Origin: an uncultured Bacteroidia bacterium
GTDB lineage: Bacteria; Bacteroidota; Bacteroidia; Bacteroidales; UBA932
Reading direction: 5' to 3'
Assembly: GCA_902769525.1 (NCBI GenBank)
Contig: CACXPG010000012.1
Coordinates: 49,433 to 113,432 of the forward strand
DNA length: 64,000 bases
Below, one piece after another: positions 63,886 to 64,000 of the stretch. The notes under the pieces were generated by a model. The model did no database searches. It was not told the DNA's origin and was given only the letters and a program-made list of their open reading frames with translations. Each line of letters begins with the position of its first letter. Positions within the stretch are counted from its first letter, which is position 1. Position numbers and translations under genes: made by a program.

Positions 63886-64000
63886 TTATCGGACTGACTT
63901 AGTTGCATCATGCGGAGCCAGGGCATCTCTATTAGCCAGCGCCCAATCAATGATTCCGTTCAAAGCCGGCTGGAAGGATTCTCCAAGCTCGGTCAGCCGA
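63886..64000 (-). CDS. HxlR family transcriptional regulator, C-terminal fragment
   Basis: An open frame of 37 codons enters from the right edge and ends at the TAA at 63886-63888. It reads RLTELGESFQPALNGIIDWA and continues to KSVR. This matches the conserved end of HxlR winged-helix regulators (YxLTxxGxxLxPVLxxLxxW). The 5' part lies beyond the window. Identification rests on this short stretch, so it is tentative but specific. It ends near the tRNA-Leu terminator, converging on it. Confidence 0.7.
   Translation of the reverse strand, partial: RLTELGESFQPALNGIIDWALANRDALAPHDATKSVR

Overview
The window is a compact, roughly 50% GC chromosomal segment of a Bacteroidetes bacterium, most likely order Bacteroidales. 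The evidence is the phylum-specific promoter box TAnnTTTG in front of nearly every transcription unit, the near absence of Shine-Dalgarno sequences, and families typical of Bacteroidales: DUF4831, DUF4837, an HU-CCDC81-type domain, a fimbrillin-like LRR lipoprotein, a long alanine/glutamate-tailed S16, a POT transporter, and a glycine-lipid acyltransferase pair. Genus cannot be fixed from the sequence alone. No CRISPR array, insertion sequence or prophage is visible; this is mainly core genome.

Layout. 1-2068: the 5' part of a surface leucine-rich-repeat lipoprotein running off the left edge. 2195-8874: a small lipoprotein facing a four-gene leftward operon (rlmN, patatin-barrel protein, recX, GH84 hexosaminidase). 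9081-14259: rightward recA-dnaG-metG. 14266-21716: an HU-CCDC81/coiled-coil membrane protein, tRNA-Asn, a Kdo/WaaP-type LPS kinase, two tandem OmpA-family proteins and an M16 peptidase. 21900-23065: rpsF-rpsR-rplI. 23137-27162: histone-H1-like KAAP-repeat protein, pepD, a DUF4831 protein and a lipid A-type acyltransferase. 27314-30006: POT transporter and GT2 glycosyltransferase. 30014-30353: a structured non-coding RNA locus. 30393-36958: a complete RND efflux operon with TetR regulator and PII-like accessory protein, divergent from an AraC-type regulator at 37127. 38059-40152: rpsP-rimM and a cyclophilin lipoprotein.

40224-48983 is one rightward operon: second patatin-barrel protein, flippase, a dUTPase-MurF fusion, a CE1-like esterase and two paralogous DUF3298-like lipoproteins. 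48984-53687: def-ruvX facing dxr, rseP and a DUF4837 lipoprotein. 53713-55646: tRNA-Glu-rpsT, radC and upp. 55648-58712: rpoN and an amidohydrolase. 58783-60559: probable glycine-lipid synthesis genes glsA-glsB. 60537-63579: SPOR and LEA-like proteins, miaB and an OsmC protein. The right edge holds tRNA-Leu(CAA) and the 3' end of an HxlR-family regulator.

Much of the window concerns the cell envelope (lipid A acylation, LPS phosphorylation, glycine lipids, OmpA-type proteins, two patatin-barrel proteins, lipoproteins, efflux, peptidoglycan precursor synthesis), interleaved with ribosome and information-processing genes. The most unusual points are the single-chain dUTPase-MurF protein, the structured RNA locus at 30.0-30.35 kb, Shine-Dalgarno sequences confined to the bS18 and bL9 cistrons, and strong enrichment of the palindrome ATCGCGAT, four copies of which overlap or abut start codons.
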